This document shows positions 1-6,086 of a stretch of 10,642 nt of DNA, in pieces (position 1 is the stretch's first letter; each line of letters opens with the position of its first letter). The notes under the pieces are model-generated. The model ran no database searches. It saw nothing but the letters and a program-made list of their open reading frames with translations, and had not been told where the DNA came from. Location: NCBI GenBank assembly GCA_002505405.1, contig DAVD01000011.1, positions 1 through 10,642 of the forward strand, given 5' to 3'. A program made the translations under genes and the position numbers. The stretch is from Candidatus Poseidonia alphae. Lineage in GTDB: Archaea; Thermoplasmatota; Poseidoniia; Poseidoniales; Poseidoniaceae.

Positions 1-575
1 TCTCCGGCAAAGGAGTAAAGAACCAAGCCGCCATCGTTGTTTTCTTCTTCAAATTGGCTCCAATCAATGGCTATAAATTCATGGAACGAAGATGCACCAA
101 GGCCGTGTTCGTCAACGGCAATGAAGGCGATCATAGCGTGGTAATAATCATCGTAATCAAAAGTGTTCAATTCATTCCAATGTGCGATTGGAATGTCCAT
201 GGTGGTGATTCCCGAGGCGTCTGTCACGGCCACATCTACGGTTCCATCGAGGTTGGTGTCCCATCCCATGGTCATTGAATCGCCGTCAACATCGATGGCG
301 GCGTAATATGCTTTGACGGTAAAACTCTCCAAAGCCTCAGTAGTGTCGTTGTAGTTGGCATTGGAATCCTCATTCGATGTCTCTGACAAGACGTCATTCA
401 GAATTTCGGATTGGGCGATCATTGGAGGGTTGTTGATGGTTGCTGTTGCCGTCCCAGTCGCTGTTTCTCCGCCCTCTGCAGGGGGGGTGATTCCATCATC
501 CACCATGCCGAAGCATCCTGTGAGAATCAATAGTGCGGTCAGGGTCAATACGTTCAGTGTGCGTGTTATTTGCAT
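1..575 (-). CDS. Secreted lipoprotein with Asp-rich calcium-type motifs, 3'-partial
   Basis: A reading frame opens at the ATG at 575 and stays open to the left edge, so about 191 residues are visible and the C-terminus is missing. Residues 1-20 form a lipoprotein signal peptide: Arg5, then a Leu/Thr/Ala-rich core, then the lipobox LTGC with Cys21 as the lipidated residue. A Thr/Ala/Gly/Pro-rich linker follows to about residue 50. The later part has an Asp-rich stretch (DVDGD, then DTNLDGTVDV) resembling Ca-binding loops of extracellular beta-sandwich repeats. A TATA-like box lies 26 nt upstream of the ATG with no Shine-Dalgarno, so a leaderless mRNA is likely. The product is probably anchored outside the cell membrane. 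I do not recognise a specific family, and a ligand or enzymatic role cannot be read from the visible part. Confidence 0.8.
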   Translation of the reverse strand, partial: MQITRTLNVLTLTALLILTGCFGMVDDGITPPAEGGETATGTATATINNPPMIAQSEILNDVLSETSNEDSNANYNDTTEALESFTVKAYYAAIDVDGDSMTMGWDTNLDGTVDVAVTDASGITTMDIPIAHWNELNTFDYDDYYHAMIAFIAVDEHGLGASSFHEFIAIDWSQFEEENNDGGLVLYSFAG

Positions 576-598
576 GAACACACCAGTTCTTGCCGCCC

Positions 599-604
599 AA
601 TAAA
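599..604 (-). promoter_or_regulatory. TATA-like box of the lipoprotein gene
   Basis: On the minus strand the sequence reads AGGTTTATTGGG. The TTTATT core is centred 26-27 nt upstream of the ATG at 575, which is the archaeal TATA-to-start-site distance, so transcription would begin at or next to the start codon. Inferred from spacing only. Confidence 0.4.
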
Positions 605-653
605 CCTAGTCCCGGGTGGCGGAGGGGGCCCTGTGCGTGCGCGGAGACATTTG

Positions 654-678
654 CATCATGCTAAAACCGCGCATGATG
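654..678. repeat. 8-bp inverted repeat between divergent lipoprotein and PCNA genes
   Basis: CATCATGC (654-661) and GCATGATG (671-678) are perfect inverted copies separated by the 9-nt spacer TAAAACCGC. It lies 77 bp upstream of the PCNA ATG and 79 bp upstream of the divergent lipoprotein ATG. That position suits a dimeric regulator site, although a hairpin is equally possible from the sequence. Confidence 0.5.
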
Positions 679-754
679 GGTTGTTTTCATGCTTGCTTTT
701 GTGCTAAGTTCATAAGCCGTCGCGGGAGGCTCGTGATTGGAGAGGGATGAACTC

Positions 755-1495
755 ATGTTGAACGTCACGGCCCGTCAGGACTTGATGAACAAAATTATTG
801 AAACTTTGAGCGTGGTTGTTGAAGACGCCCGCTTCGAGTTCAAAGAAAACGGTCTGCACGCCCGTGTGGTTGACGCATCACACGTGGCTATGATCAATAT
901 GGAGGTGGATTCTGCCGCCTTTGACACTTGGGAAATTGAAGAAACCGACCTTGGTTTGGAACTCCGCAAAGTGAAGGAACTCATCAGTCTCGGTGCAGCC
1001 GACGATATGATTGAGATGGCGTACACGCCGACATCGGGTGTCATGACCTTGAACCTCGGCAAGATTGACCGAAACATTCGACCCTTGGACAACACGACCA
1101 TCTCGTCGCCAAACGTTCCTAAAATCGACATCCCTTCGAAAGTTGTGATGAGCGGGGCGGCTCTTGCTCAGGCGCTTCGTGCTGCAAAACAAGTGGGTGA
1201 TTTGGTCAATTTGAGCATCGATTCCGAGACCTTTACCGTTCACGTGCAAGGCCAAACGGATTCAGTCACCGTCTCTTTTGCAAAAGATGAATTGGATTCT
1301 CTTGAATGCACAAAGCCAGCCCGTAGCCAATACTCGTTGACCTACCTGGTTCCCATGGCAAAGGTCTTTGCTGGATTGGGCGAAATCACTCTTGGATTTG
1401 GCGAAAGTTTCCCGCTACAACTGAGCTTCTCGTTCAATGATGGCGCAGGCGAGGTTGTTTACTACCTGGCTCCACGTGTTGAAAGCGAGTACTGA
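755..1495 (+). CDS. pcn: DNA polymerase sliding clamp (PCNA)
   Basis: This encodes a 246-residue protein, the usual length for archaeal PCNA. The homotrimeric ring encircles DNA and tethers replicative polymerases, the ligase, FEN1 and other repair enzymes, usually through PIP-box peptides. Diagnostic stretches are FKENGLHARVVDASHVAMI (about residues 30-48), the interdomain connector region around residues 110-130, and the C-terminal YYLAPRVES, equivalent to the LAPRIE-type end of the family. I chose the ATG at 755 over the in-frame TTG at 737. It gives the expected N-terminus (MLNVTARQDL, against the family pattern of starting at the first beta strand) and has GAGGG at 742-746, 8 nt upstream. 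It stands alone, divergent from a lipoprotein gene and convergent with tfs. Confidence 0.95.
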   Translation: MLNVTARQDLMNKIIETLSVVVEDARFEFKENGLHARVVDASHVAMINMEVDSAAFDTWEIEETDLGLELRKVKELISLGAADDMIEMAYTPTSGVMTLNLGKIDRNIRPLDNTTISSPNVPKIDIPSKVVMSGAALAQALRAAKQVGDLVNLSIDSETFTVHVQGQTDSVTVSFAKDELDSLECTKPARSQYSLTYLVPMAKVFAGLGEITLGFGESFPLQLSFSFNDGAGEVVYYLAPRVESEY

Positions 1496-1505
1496 AGTTC
1501 AGTAC
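1489..1505. repeat. Palindrome across the PCNA stop codon
   Basis: GTACTGAAGTTCAGTAC is a perfect inverted repeat (8 bp arms around G1497) that includes the TGA stop at 1493-1495. As RNA it could form a 6-bp stem with a 5-nt loop. No T-run follows closely, so a terminator call is not supported. Confidence 0.4.
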
Positions 1506-1642
1506 CGTAGATGTAGATTCACTGCTCAGTGCAGTGCATGCGATGACGAGTTCTGGATCATGTCAACGACTCAAGGCTTTGCTTTGACGAAGGGTCAGCT
1601 TGAGGGCTGGCTCCTCTATCGGAACTTCAACTGGAACGGGGT

Positions 1643-1993
1643 TCAGTATTCGCGCCATCCGTGACTGCATTCTTTGCAGGTCAACATTCTCGTCTCAGGC
1701 TCGTCAGAGGAACGGGTTTGTTGGAGGTAAGCGAACACTTCGATGCAATCACATTTTGGACACATGTAGGTATCCTTGGTCAACACGCCGTGTGCCTGGT
1801 CCGAGTCTTTGATGACCTCGTATTCACGAGATTTGACTTGGGTGCTTGAGGTGGCTTTGGACAAATCAACTTCCTTTCCGCCAATTTTAGTTTTCAACTT
1901 AGCAGGACCGTTGTAACCGCATTTGTAGTTGGTACAAGAGATGTCTCCCGAAGGAGTAGGGAATGAGAGGGTACCACATTGTGGGCAAAACAT
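1643..1993 (-). CDS. tfs: Transcription factor S (TFIIS/Rpb9-like RNA cleavage factor)
   Basis: This 116-residue protein matches archaeal TFS, which enters the RNA polymerase secondary channel and stimulates cleavage of backtracked transcripts. Two zinc ribbons are visible. The N-terminal one uses C3, C6, C20 and C25. The C-terminal TFIIS-type one uses C78, C81, C106 and C109. The tip of the second ribbon carries QTRSSDEPETR, with the catalytic acidic pair D97-E98, and the protein ends in the family-typical HGWREY, so it should be cleavage-active. Length and both ribbons are complete. The gene is convergent with PCNA and divergent from nop5. Candidate TATA elements lie 25 and 43 nt upstream of the ATG. 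Confidence 0.95.
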   Translation of the reverse strand: MFCPQCGTLSFPTPSGDISCTNYKCGYNGPAKLKTKIGGKEVDLSKATSSTQVKSREYEVIKDSDQAHGVLTKDTYMCPKCDCIEVFAYLQQTRSSDEPETRMLTCKECSHGWREY

Positions 1994-2014
1994 AAGACAT
2001 TCCCGTATGACACA

Positions 2015-2038
2015 GTATTTAGGTTCTTTCCATTTAAA
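2015..2038 (-). promoter_or_regulatory. Candidate tfs promoter elements
   Basis: On the minus strand there are two A/T cores upstream of the tfs ATG (1993). TAAATAC is centred about 25 nt upstream, which would give a leaderless mRNA. TTTAAA (2033-2038) is about 43 nt upstream, which would give a leader of about 16 nt. I cannot decide between them from sequence alone. Confidence 0.35.
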
Positions 2039-2130
2039 GTCTCATTTGGTTTCATAGGGCCTCATTCCAAGGTTTTCTAAGCCTTTCAGGTTGGGGGAAG
2101 GGTCAAAATCACCAGCGCATACGGCAAGCC

Positions 2131-3138
2131 ATGTGGCTGTGGTATGATTGGCGTGCAGCAGCAATTTGTGACGGTGCTGGAAACATCGTTGACAGTCAAG
2201 TATGGAACGGCCATATGACCGAACACGGCGTTATGGAGCGCCTACGGACGGTTGAACTTGGGCAGAGCATTCCTGAAGTGGGCCAACTGCTGGAACGGTT
2301 TCCAGATGCGATCGTCTGCCTTCATGGAGATGAACGACTCCCGGAAGCAGATTGGCCGTACCCGAATTCAATTGAACAGTCTCTTGCTGACAAAGCCGCA
2401 CTGCGGTTGGCCATTGAAGGAGTGCAGCGGGCTGCCAGCGATCCGGACCGACGTTTGGAGCATCTTGTTCGGGGCAGCGACGAACTCCGAGCAGCTCACC
2501 TCACCATGGAGGCACGATTGATCGAATGGACGGGACTGTTTTTCCCACTCGCAGTGGTGACCGACCGAAATGGATTTGTTAGGGATGTTGCATCAAGTTC
2601 GAGTCCTGCGGAATTTGCATCCACCGCAGGTTTGGAACTCCCCGTCGAACAGCCTTCAGATAGCGAATGGAGGTCCATTCACGAGTGGGCTCAAGACACG
2701 GCCGGCTCCAATGGGCGCTTGGACCGAATGGAGCATGCTTTGCGAGAACTTTCTACCGCCCATCTTCCTTCTGTTTCTGCATTGGTTGGCCCCCTGCTCG
2801 CCGCTCGACTCTGCGTTGAGGCCCATGGAAGAATGCGATTGGCTCGTCTTCCCTCAGGAACGGTCCAAATTTTAGGTGCTGAGAAGGCCTTTTTTAATCA
2901 CCTCAAAACCGGTGCCCCTTCACCAAAACACGGTCATATCTTCATGCACCCCTGGATCAGCCGCTCACCACGATGGGTTCGGGGCAAAATTGCGCGTATG
3001 CTTGCTGGAAAAATCAGTATAGCCGCCAAAATTGACGCCTTTGAAGGTAGTCCGTGGACTGAAGACGATGTTCTTCCGGTTGAACAGCGAGTTGAAGAAC
3101 TTCTTGACCAACACAAAAAACCGCCCAGTCGGCGCTGA
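2131..3138 (+). CDS. nop5: Nop5 (Nop56/58), C/D box sRNP scaffold protein
   Basis: This 335-residue protein is the scaffold of the archaeal C/D box RNP. It binds L7Ae-sRNA and fibrillarin, and positions the methyltransferase on rRNA or tRNA targets. The N-terminal part (about 1-80) is the divergent fibrillarin-binding domain. The middle is the coiled-coil/NOSIC segment (about 95-215). The Nop domain (about 220-315) carries the family signatures LVGPLLAARLCVEAHG, TVQILGAEKAFFNHLKTG, PKHGHIFMHPWISRSP and GKIARMLAGKISIAAKIDAF. No Lys-rich C-terminal tail is present. The ATG at 2131 has no clear Shine-Dalgarno, as expected for the first gene of an archaeal operon. flpA follows 14 nt downstream, the standard archaeal pairing. 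Confidence 0.95.
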   Translation: MWLWYDWRAAAICDGAGNIVDSQVWNGHMTEHGVMERLRTVELGQSIPEVGQLLERFPDAIVCLHGDERLPEADWPYPNSIEQSLADKAALRLAIEGVQRAASDPDRRLEHLVRGSDELRAAHLTMEARLIEWTGLFFPLAVVTDRNGFVRDVASSSSPAEFASTAGLELPVEQPSDSEWRSIHEWAQDTAGSNGRLDRMEHALRELSTAHLPSVSALVGPLLAARLCVEAHGRMRLARLPSGTVQILGAEKAFFNHLKTGAPSPKHGHIFMHPWISRSPRWVRGKIARMLAGKISIAAKIDAFEGSPWTEDDVLPVEQRVEELLDQHKKPPSRR

Positions 3139-3140
3139 AT

Positions 3141-3147
3141 GGAGGAG
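3141..3147 (+). promoter_or_regulatory. Shine-Dalgarno fixing the TTG start of flpA
   Basis: GGAGGAG at 3141-3147 lies 5 nt upstream of the TTG at 3153. An ATG at 3139 overlaps this element but is in another frame and opens no useful ORF. The strong site decides for the TTG start. Confidence 0.75.
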
Positions 3148-3152
3148 TTTCA

Positions 3153-3878
3153 TTGGGCGGAGGTTCGAAGCGAAATCGTGGTCCACGCCACTTGTCGTCT
3201 GCAGTAAGGTTGGACCGAAAATCGCTGTGGACCTTGAATGCTGTTCCAAAGCGAGCGGTCTATGGAGAGTCACTTCGAAGATTTTCAGGCCAAGAGTACA
3301 GACGCTGGGAACCTCATCGCTCAAAACTTGGGGCAGCTATGCTGAGAACTGAAAACGACCCAGCCCTGCTCTTGCCTCAACAAGGGGAAACGGTGCTTTA
3401 CTTGGGCGCAGGACACGGTACCTCTGTCAGCCATTTGCACGACCATTTGTGCGGGGAAGACAACCGGTTTAATGGACGACTCGTGAGTGTGGACTTAGCG
3501 CCTCGCTGCCTTCGGGACTTGACCTTTCTCGCCCAAAAACGGCCGGGACTTGTTCCTGTTTTGGGTGATGCTCGTCGTCATGAAGCATGGGGTGTGTTGC
3601 TACCAAGAAAAGTCAACTGGTTGTTTCAAGATGTGGCTCAGGCAGGTCAAGTCGACATTTTCACGGCGGCTTGTCGCCGTTTCTTAGCACCTGGAGGAAT
3701 GGGACTTCTATCGCTTAAAGCAGCGAGTGAACGTTGGACCGGTGAAGGCGAAGCAGCGTTGTTTGAAGAAGTGGAACAGCGCTTGAACGATGCAGGGTTC
3801 AATGTGGATGAATCCATTGAACTTGCAGGTTACGAAGACCACCATCGGTTGTTCGTGATTCATTCGCCGGAGGCTTGA
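3153..3878 (+). CDS. flpA: Fibrillarin-like rRNA/tRNA 2'-O-methyltransferase
   Basis: This 241-residue SAM-dependent enzyme is the catalytic subunit of the C/D box sRNP, guided by sRNA to methylate ribose 2'-OH groups. The N-terminal part has the family pattern ending in YRRWEPHRSKLGAAM, with catalytic-site Lys58. The SAM loop is YLGAGHGTS (83-91), followed by VSVD (acidic D114 at the end of strand 2), GDA (138-140) for the adenine pocket, DVAQ with D160, LSLKA with K189, and YEDHHRLFV with H230/H231. These are the conserved K-D-K-H catalytic positions of fibrillarins. A TTG start is used, supported by GGAGGAG 5 nt upstream; the next in-frame ATG would remove Lys58. It lies 14 nt after nop5, and its stop is 2 nt before the proposed fpg start, so translation is probably coupled. 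Confidence 0.94.
   Translation: MGGGSKRNRGPRHLSSAVRLDRKSLWTLNAVPKRAVYGESLRRFSGQEYRRWEPHRSKLGAAMLRTENDPALLLPQQGETVLYLGAGHGTSVSHLHDHLCGEDNRFNGRLVSVDLAPRCLRDLTFLAQKRPGLVPVLGDARRHEAWGVLLPRKVNWLFQDVAQAGQVDIFTAACRRFLAPGGMGLLSLKAASERWTGEGEAALFEEVEQRLNDAGFNVDESIELAGYEDHHRLFVIHSPEA
3869..3873 (+). promoter_or_regulatory. Shine-Dalgarno fixing the CTG start of fpg
   Basis: GGAGG at 3869-3873, within the last codons of flpA, lies 7 nt upstream of the CTG at 3881 but only 1 nt upstream of the in-frame TTG at 3875. The spacing fits initiation at CTG and not at TTG. Confidence 0.6.
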
Positions 3879-3880
3879 AT

Positions 3881-4798
3881 CTGCCCGAACTTCCTGAGGT
3901 TGAAACCGTTCGTCAAGGTCTCATTCAGGGCCTGCAAGGAAAAACCATTCGAGACGTTCTCATTCGCAGAGAAGGTCTTCGTTTTCCGTTCCCAGACGAC
4001 CTCCCAACGTTGGCTGGTACAACCGTTGTGGATATTCGGCGTCGGGCAAAATACCTCCTCATTGACTTGGACGACGGCCGAGTCTTGCTCTCTCACCTCG
4101 GCATGTCAGGCCGCTACACTCTTTTTTCATCAGAAGAAGCAGACGCTTTGGCGGTGCCACTTTTGCAAACCGTTAACGGTGGCGTTCCGGTTTCAGCCTT
4201 TGGAAACGAAACTGGTTACGGTGGGAAGCACGACCATCTTGAATTTGTTTTCACGGACGGAACTCGAGCGGTCTACACGGACCCCCGGCGATTCGGCGTC
4301 ATTGATTTGTTTCATCGCCTTGAGGAGCCGGTTCATGCTTTGTTGGAACGATTGGGTCCTGAGCCGTTTGAGCAGTGGACTGCAAAGGATTTGGCCCGAG
4401 CGTTACATCAACGAAAATCCGCAATTAAAGTGGCGTTGCTGAATCAACACATCGTCGTAGGGGTTGGAAATATCTACGCTTGTGAAGCGCTCCACCGGAG
4501 CGGTATTTCTCCTGAAAAGGAATCAAGAACATTGGTCCGAAAGAACGGTACGCCCACCCTCCGCTTGGAGCGCTTGGTCACCGAAATCAAATCTGTTCTC
4601 AATGAAGCGATCTCATCGGGTGGCTCTACACTCAACGATTTCGCTTCTGTTGACGGCACATTGGGATATTTTGCCCACCAATTTACAGTGTATGGGCGGG
4701 AAGACGAACCCTGCTTGAAGGAAGGTTGCGGCGGTATTATTGAACGGATTACACAGAGCAATCGCTCCACGTTCCTTTGTCCTCGATGTCAACGTTAA
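3881..4798 (+). CDS. mutM: Formamidopyrimidine-DNA glycosylase (Fpg/MutM)
   Basis: A bifunctional base-excision repair enzyme that removes 8-oxoguanine and FapyG and cleaves the abasic site. With CTG at 3881 as start the protein is 305 residues. It begins PELPEVETV, giving the catalytic nucleophile Pro2 and Glu3, and RRRAKYLL places Lys57 at exactly the E. coli position. Also present are LGMSGRY (void-filling Met), TDPRRFGVIDLF (Arg and Phe of the intercalation loop), the H2TH region VVGVGNIYACEALHRSGISP, and a zinc finger with C278, C283, C300, C303 and Arg295. The alternative in-frame TTG start (3875) would put Asn-Leu before the Pro and block the catalytic N-terminus. An insertion of about 26 residues after the Met loop and the Cx4C zinc finger resemble alphaproteobacterial enzymes, suggesting bacterial origin. 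It is the third gene of the nop5-flpA operon. Confidence 0.94.
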   Translation: MPELPEVETVRQGLIQGLQGKTIRDVLIRREGLRFPFPDDLPTLAGTTVVDIRRRAKYLLIDLDDGRVLLSHLGMSGRYTLFSSEEADALAVPLLQTVNGGVPVSAFGNETGYGGKHDHLEFVFTDGTRAVYTDPRRFGVIDLFHRLEEPVHALLERLGPEPFEQWTAKDLARALHQRKSAIKVALLNQHIVVGVGNIYACEALHRSGISPEKESRTLVRKNGTPTLRLERLVTEIKSVLNEAISSGGSTLNDFASVDGTLGYFAHQFTVYGREDEPCLKEGCGGIIERITQSNRSTFLCPRCQR

Positions 4799-5412
4799 TT
4801 CACTCGAAATACGATGGTGAGGGCAAATCCCCAGAGTACCAAGGCTGTTATTCTGTGGATGATGACTCCGTTTTTCTTCAATGTGTCCAGCAGTGGCGTC
4901 CCGGTCAGTGCAACGGCTACGGTCAGGTACCACAGCGTGTCTATGGCCATACCGAGCATGCCTACGGCAACTTTGCTCTCAAATTCCATTCCAGGGCGCA
5001 GGACCTGGGATAATACTGCTACGAGGAACAGTGCGATTTTAGGATTGAAGAATGCGATCGCAAATCCTTCAGTAAAGCCTTGGCGATTGGATGCTTGGTG
5101 AGCGTTATCCTCAAAATCCCCATCCATATTCCACATAGAATACCCGTACCAAATGAGGAGGCAGCATCCGATGACCTGGAGCGTGAGAAATACATTTGGT
5201 GCCTCTTCGAGAAGAACAATCAAACCGAATACGGCGAGTGCAGCATAGACTCCAAATCCAACACCATGGCCAATAGCACATACCATGCCCTGCTTCCTTC
5301 CACCGAGCATGGTGTTGCGAAGGACGACCATCAAACTGGGTCCTGGAGAAACTGCTCCCAGAAAGAAGACGGTCCCTGCCGCAAGGAGAATGTCCCATTC
5401 AACCACCGACAT
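4795..5412 (-). CDS. LysE/RhtB family amino-acid exporter
   Basis: A 205-residue membrane protein of the LysE/RhtB superfamily, whose members export amino acids such as lysine, homoserine, threonine or leucine. The length is typical. The N-terminus has the family signature GAVSPGPSLMVVLRN (about residues 19-33), followed by GGRKQGMVCAIGHGVG, the conserved loop after helix 1. About six hydrophobic helices can be read. GFAIAFFNPKIALFLVAVL (about 117-135) matches the conserved NPK segment. Substrate cannot be assigned. The gene is convergent with fpg and overlaps it by 4 nt: TTAA at 4795-4798 supplies both stop codons. No strong Shine-Dalgarno is seen before the ATG at 5412. Confidence 0.9.
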   Translation of the reverse strand: MSVVEWDILLAAGTVFFLGAVSPGPSLMVVLRNTMLGGRKQGMVCAIGHGVGFGVYAALAVFGLIVLLEEAPNVFLTLQVIGCCLLIWYGYSMWNMDGDFEDNAHQASNRQGFTEGFAIAFFNPKIALFLVAVLSQVLRPGMEFESKVAVGMLGMAIDTLWYLTVAVALTGTPLLDTLKKNGVIIHRITALVLWGFALTIVFRVN

Positions 5413-5463
5413 GGCTGAACCTATCGGGGGTCAGTCATCAACATAGTGGGTGTCGTATCTGGC

Positions 5464-5634
5464 TCATAGGAGATAGAGAGTGAATCCCATGCCTGCATCC
5501 TTCGACTTGAGTAAATCCGAATAGTTCAGGCTCCACCTGATGAGGGATTCGTTCATTCGTTTCTTACGGATCACTTGGTCGTAGGCGTTGCTCAATGCTC
5601 GAGATGCATCGGTGGCTCCATTTGTTTGTTCCAT
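5464..5634 (-). CDS. Small hypothetical protein, 56 residues
   Basis: An ATG at 5634 opens 56 codons ending in TGA at 5464-5466. The product is polar and mostly helix-prone, with a basic centre (IRKKR near residues 22-26) and a hydrophobic end (GFTLYLL). Codon choice looks like that of the neighbouring genes and an in-frame stop lies just upstream. A TTAAAG-like A/T element lies about 27 nt before the ATG. It is on the same strand as lysE and 51 nt upstream of it. No family is recognised; the ORF could be chance, but composition favours coding. Confidence 0.45.
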   Translation of the reverse strand: MEQTNGATDASRALSNAYDQVIRKKRMNESLIRWSLNYSDLLKSKDAGMGFTLYLL

Positions 5635-6048
5635 GCTAACCCATCAGCATCTTCCTACTTTAATGTTCTTTTACGTGCATCATTGGTCAAATCGTGCCGG
5701 AATGCGGAAATAAAATATCTTTTTATCCAAATTATTGGGATTTTTCAGTAGATTGAGGTTTTCCCTGCAAGACACAAGGGCCTGGCTGTAACCTCTTGTG
5801 TACGGATTTCAGATACACAACGGTTCGCAGTTCGTCCTGTTCGTCCCTAGCGTTCAACAAGGCCCACTGAAAGCCCTTGTGGATAACTCTCTCATACACA
5901 TGGGTGTTATGGAGAGCCCTCGTGAACATATTCTATTCACTCATCCACTTCACTAGACTACTACATTTTGTCTGGTAGGCTATGACAAAGCCCTCTGCGA
6001 GATCTCTTATCAGAGAAAAATGAAATCAATTAGTTTGTGTCAATTTAG
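5635..6048. other. Long mostly non-coding stretch with structured elements
   Basis: About 410 bp between the small ORF and the tspO promoter. The base composition is AT-richer at both ends. It holds the hairpin at 5772-5801, a competing complement at 5873-5881, and a palindromic GAGATCTC near 5999-6006. A minus-strand frame of 65 codons (5732-5929) exists but has no recognisable features, Shine-Dalgarno or TATA element, and I do not call it a gene. No tRNA or rRNA signature is seen. Confidence 0.5.
5772..5801. repeat. Hairpin with a competing downstream complement
   Basis: ACACAAG (5772-5778) pairs with CTTGTGT (5795-5801), extended by GG/CC across a single bulge, with an 11-nt loop. CACAAGGGC (5773-5781) is also perfectly complementary to GCCCTTGTG at 5873-5881, so two mutually exclusive pairings are possible. 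No transcript is evident from sequence. Confidence 0.4.
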
Positions 6049-6056
6049 TTTAAATA
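6049..6056 (+). promoter_or_regulatory. TATA box of the tspO-like gene
   Basis: TTTAAATA lies 31-38 nt upstream of the ATG at 6087. This predicts a start site near 6078-6080 and a leader of under 10 nt without Shine-Dalgarno. It also separates the gene from any upstream coding sequence. Confidence 0.55.
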
Positions 6057-6086
6057 CACGCAAGGATTAATTTTAACGATGATGAT

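Noticed and set aside
775..1255. Two minus-strand ORFs of 118 and 125 codons inside the PCNA gene
   Set aside because: They are fully antisense to a clear PCNA coding region and have no recognisable protein features; they are frame shadows.
3170..3180. GGTTCGAAG resembling a tRNA T-loop
   Set aside because: It lies within the flpA N-terminal codons, has no flanking acceptor or anticodon stems, and the T-stem does not pair.
5413..5460. TGATGA and CTGA sequences near 5430-5440 (minus strand) as a possible C/D box guide RNA, tempting because nop5 and flpA are nearby
   Set aside because: The C-like and D-like boxes are directly adjacent, with no guide space, and no second C'/D' pair or terminal stem is seen.
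5732..5929. Minus-strand ORF of 65 codons in the gene-poor region
   Set aside because: It has no family features, Shine-Dalgarno or TATA element and it overlaps the hairpin. It could still be real, but the support is too weak for a gene call.
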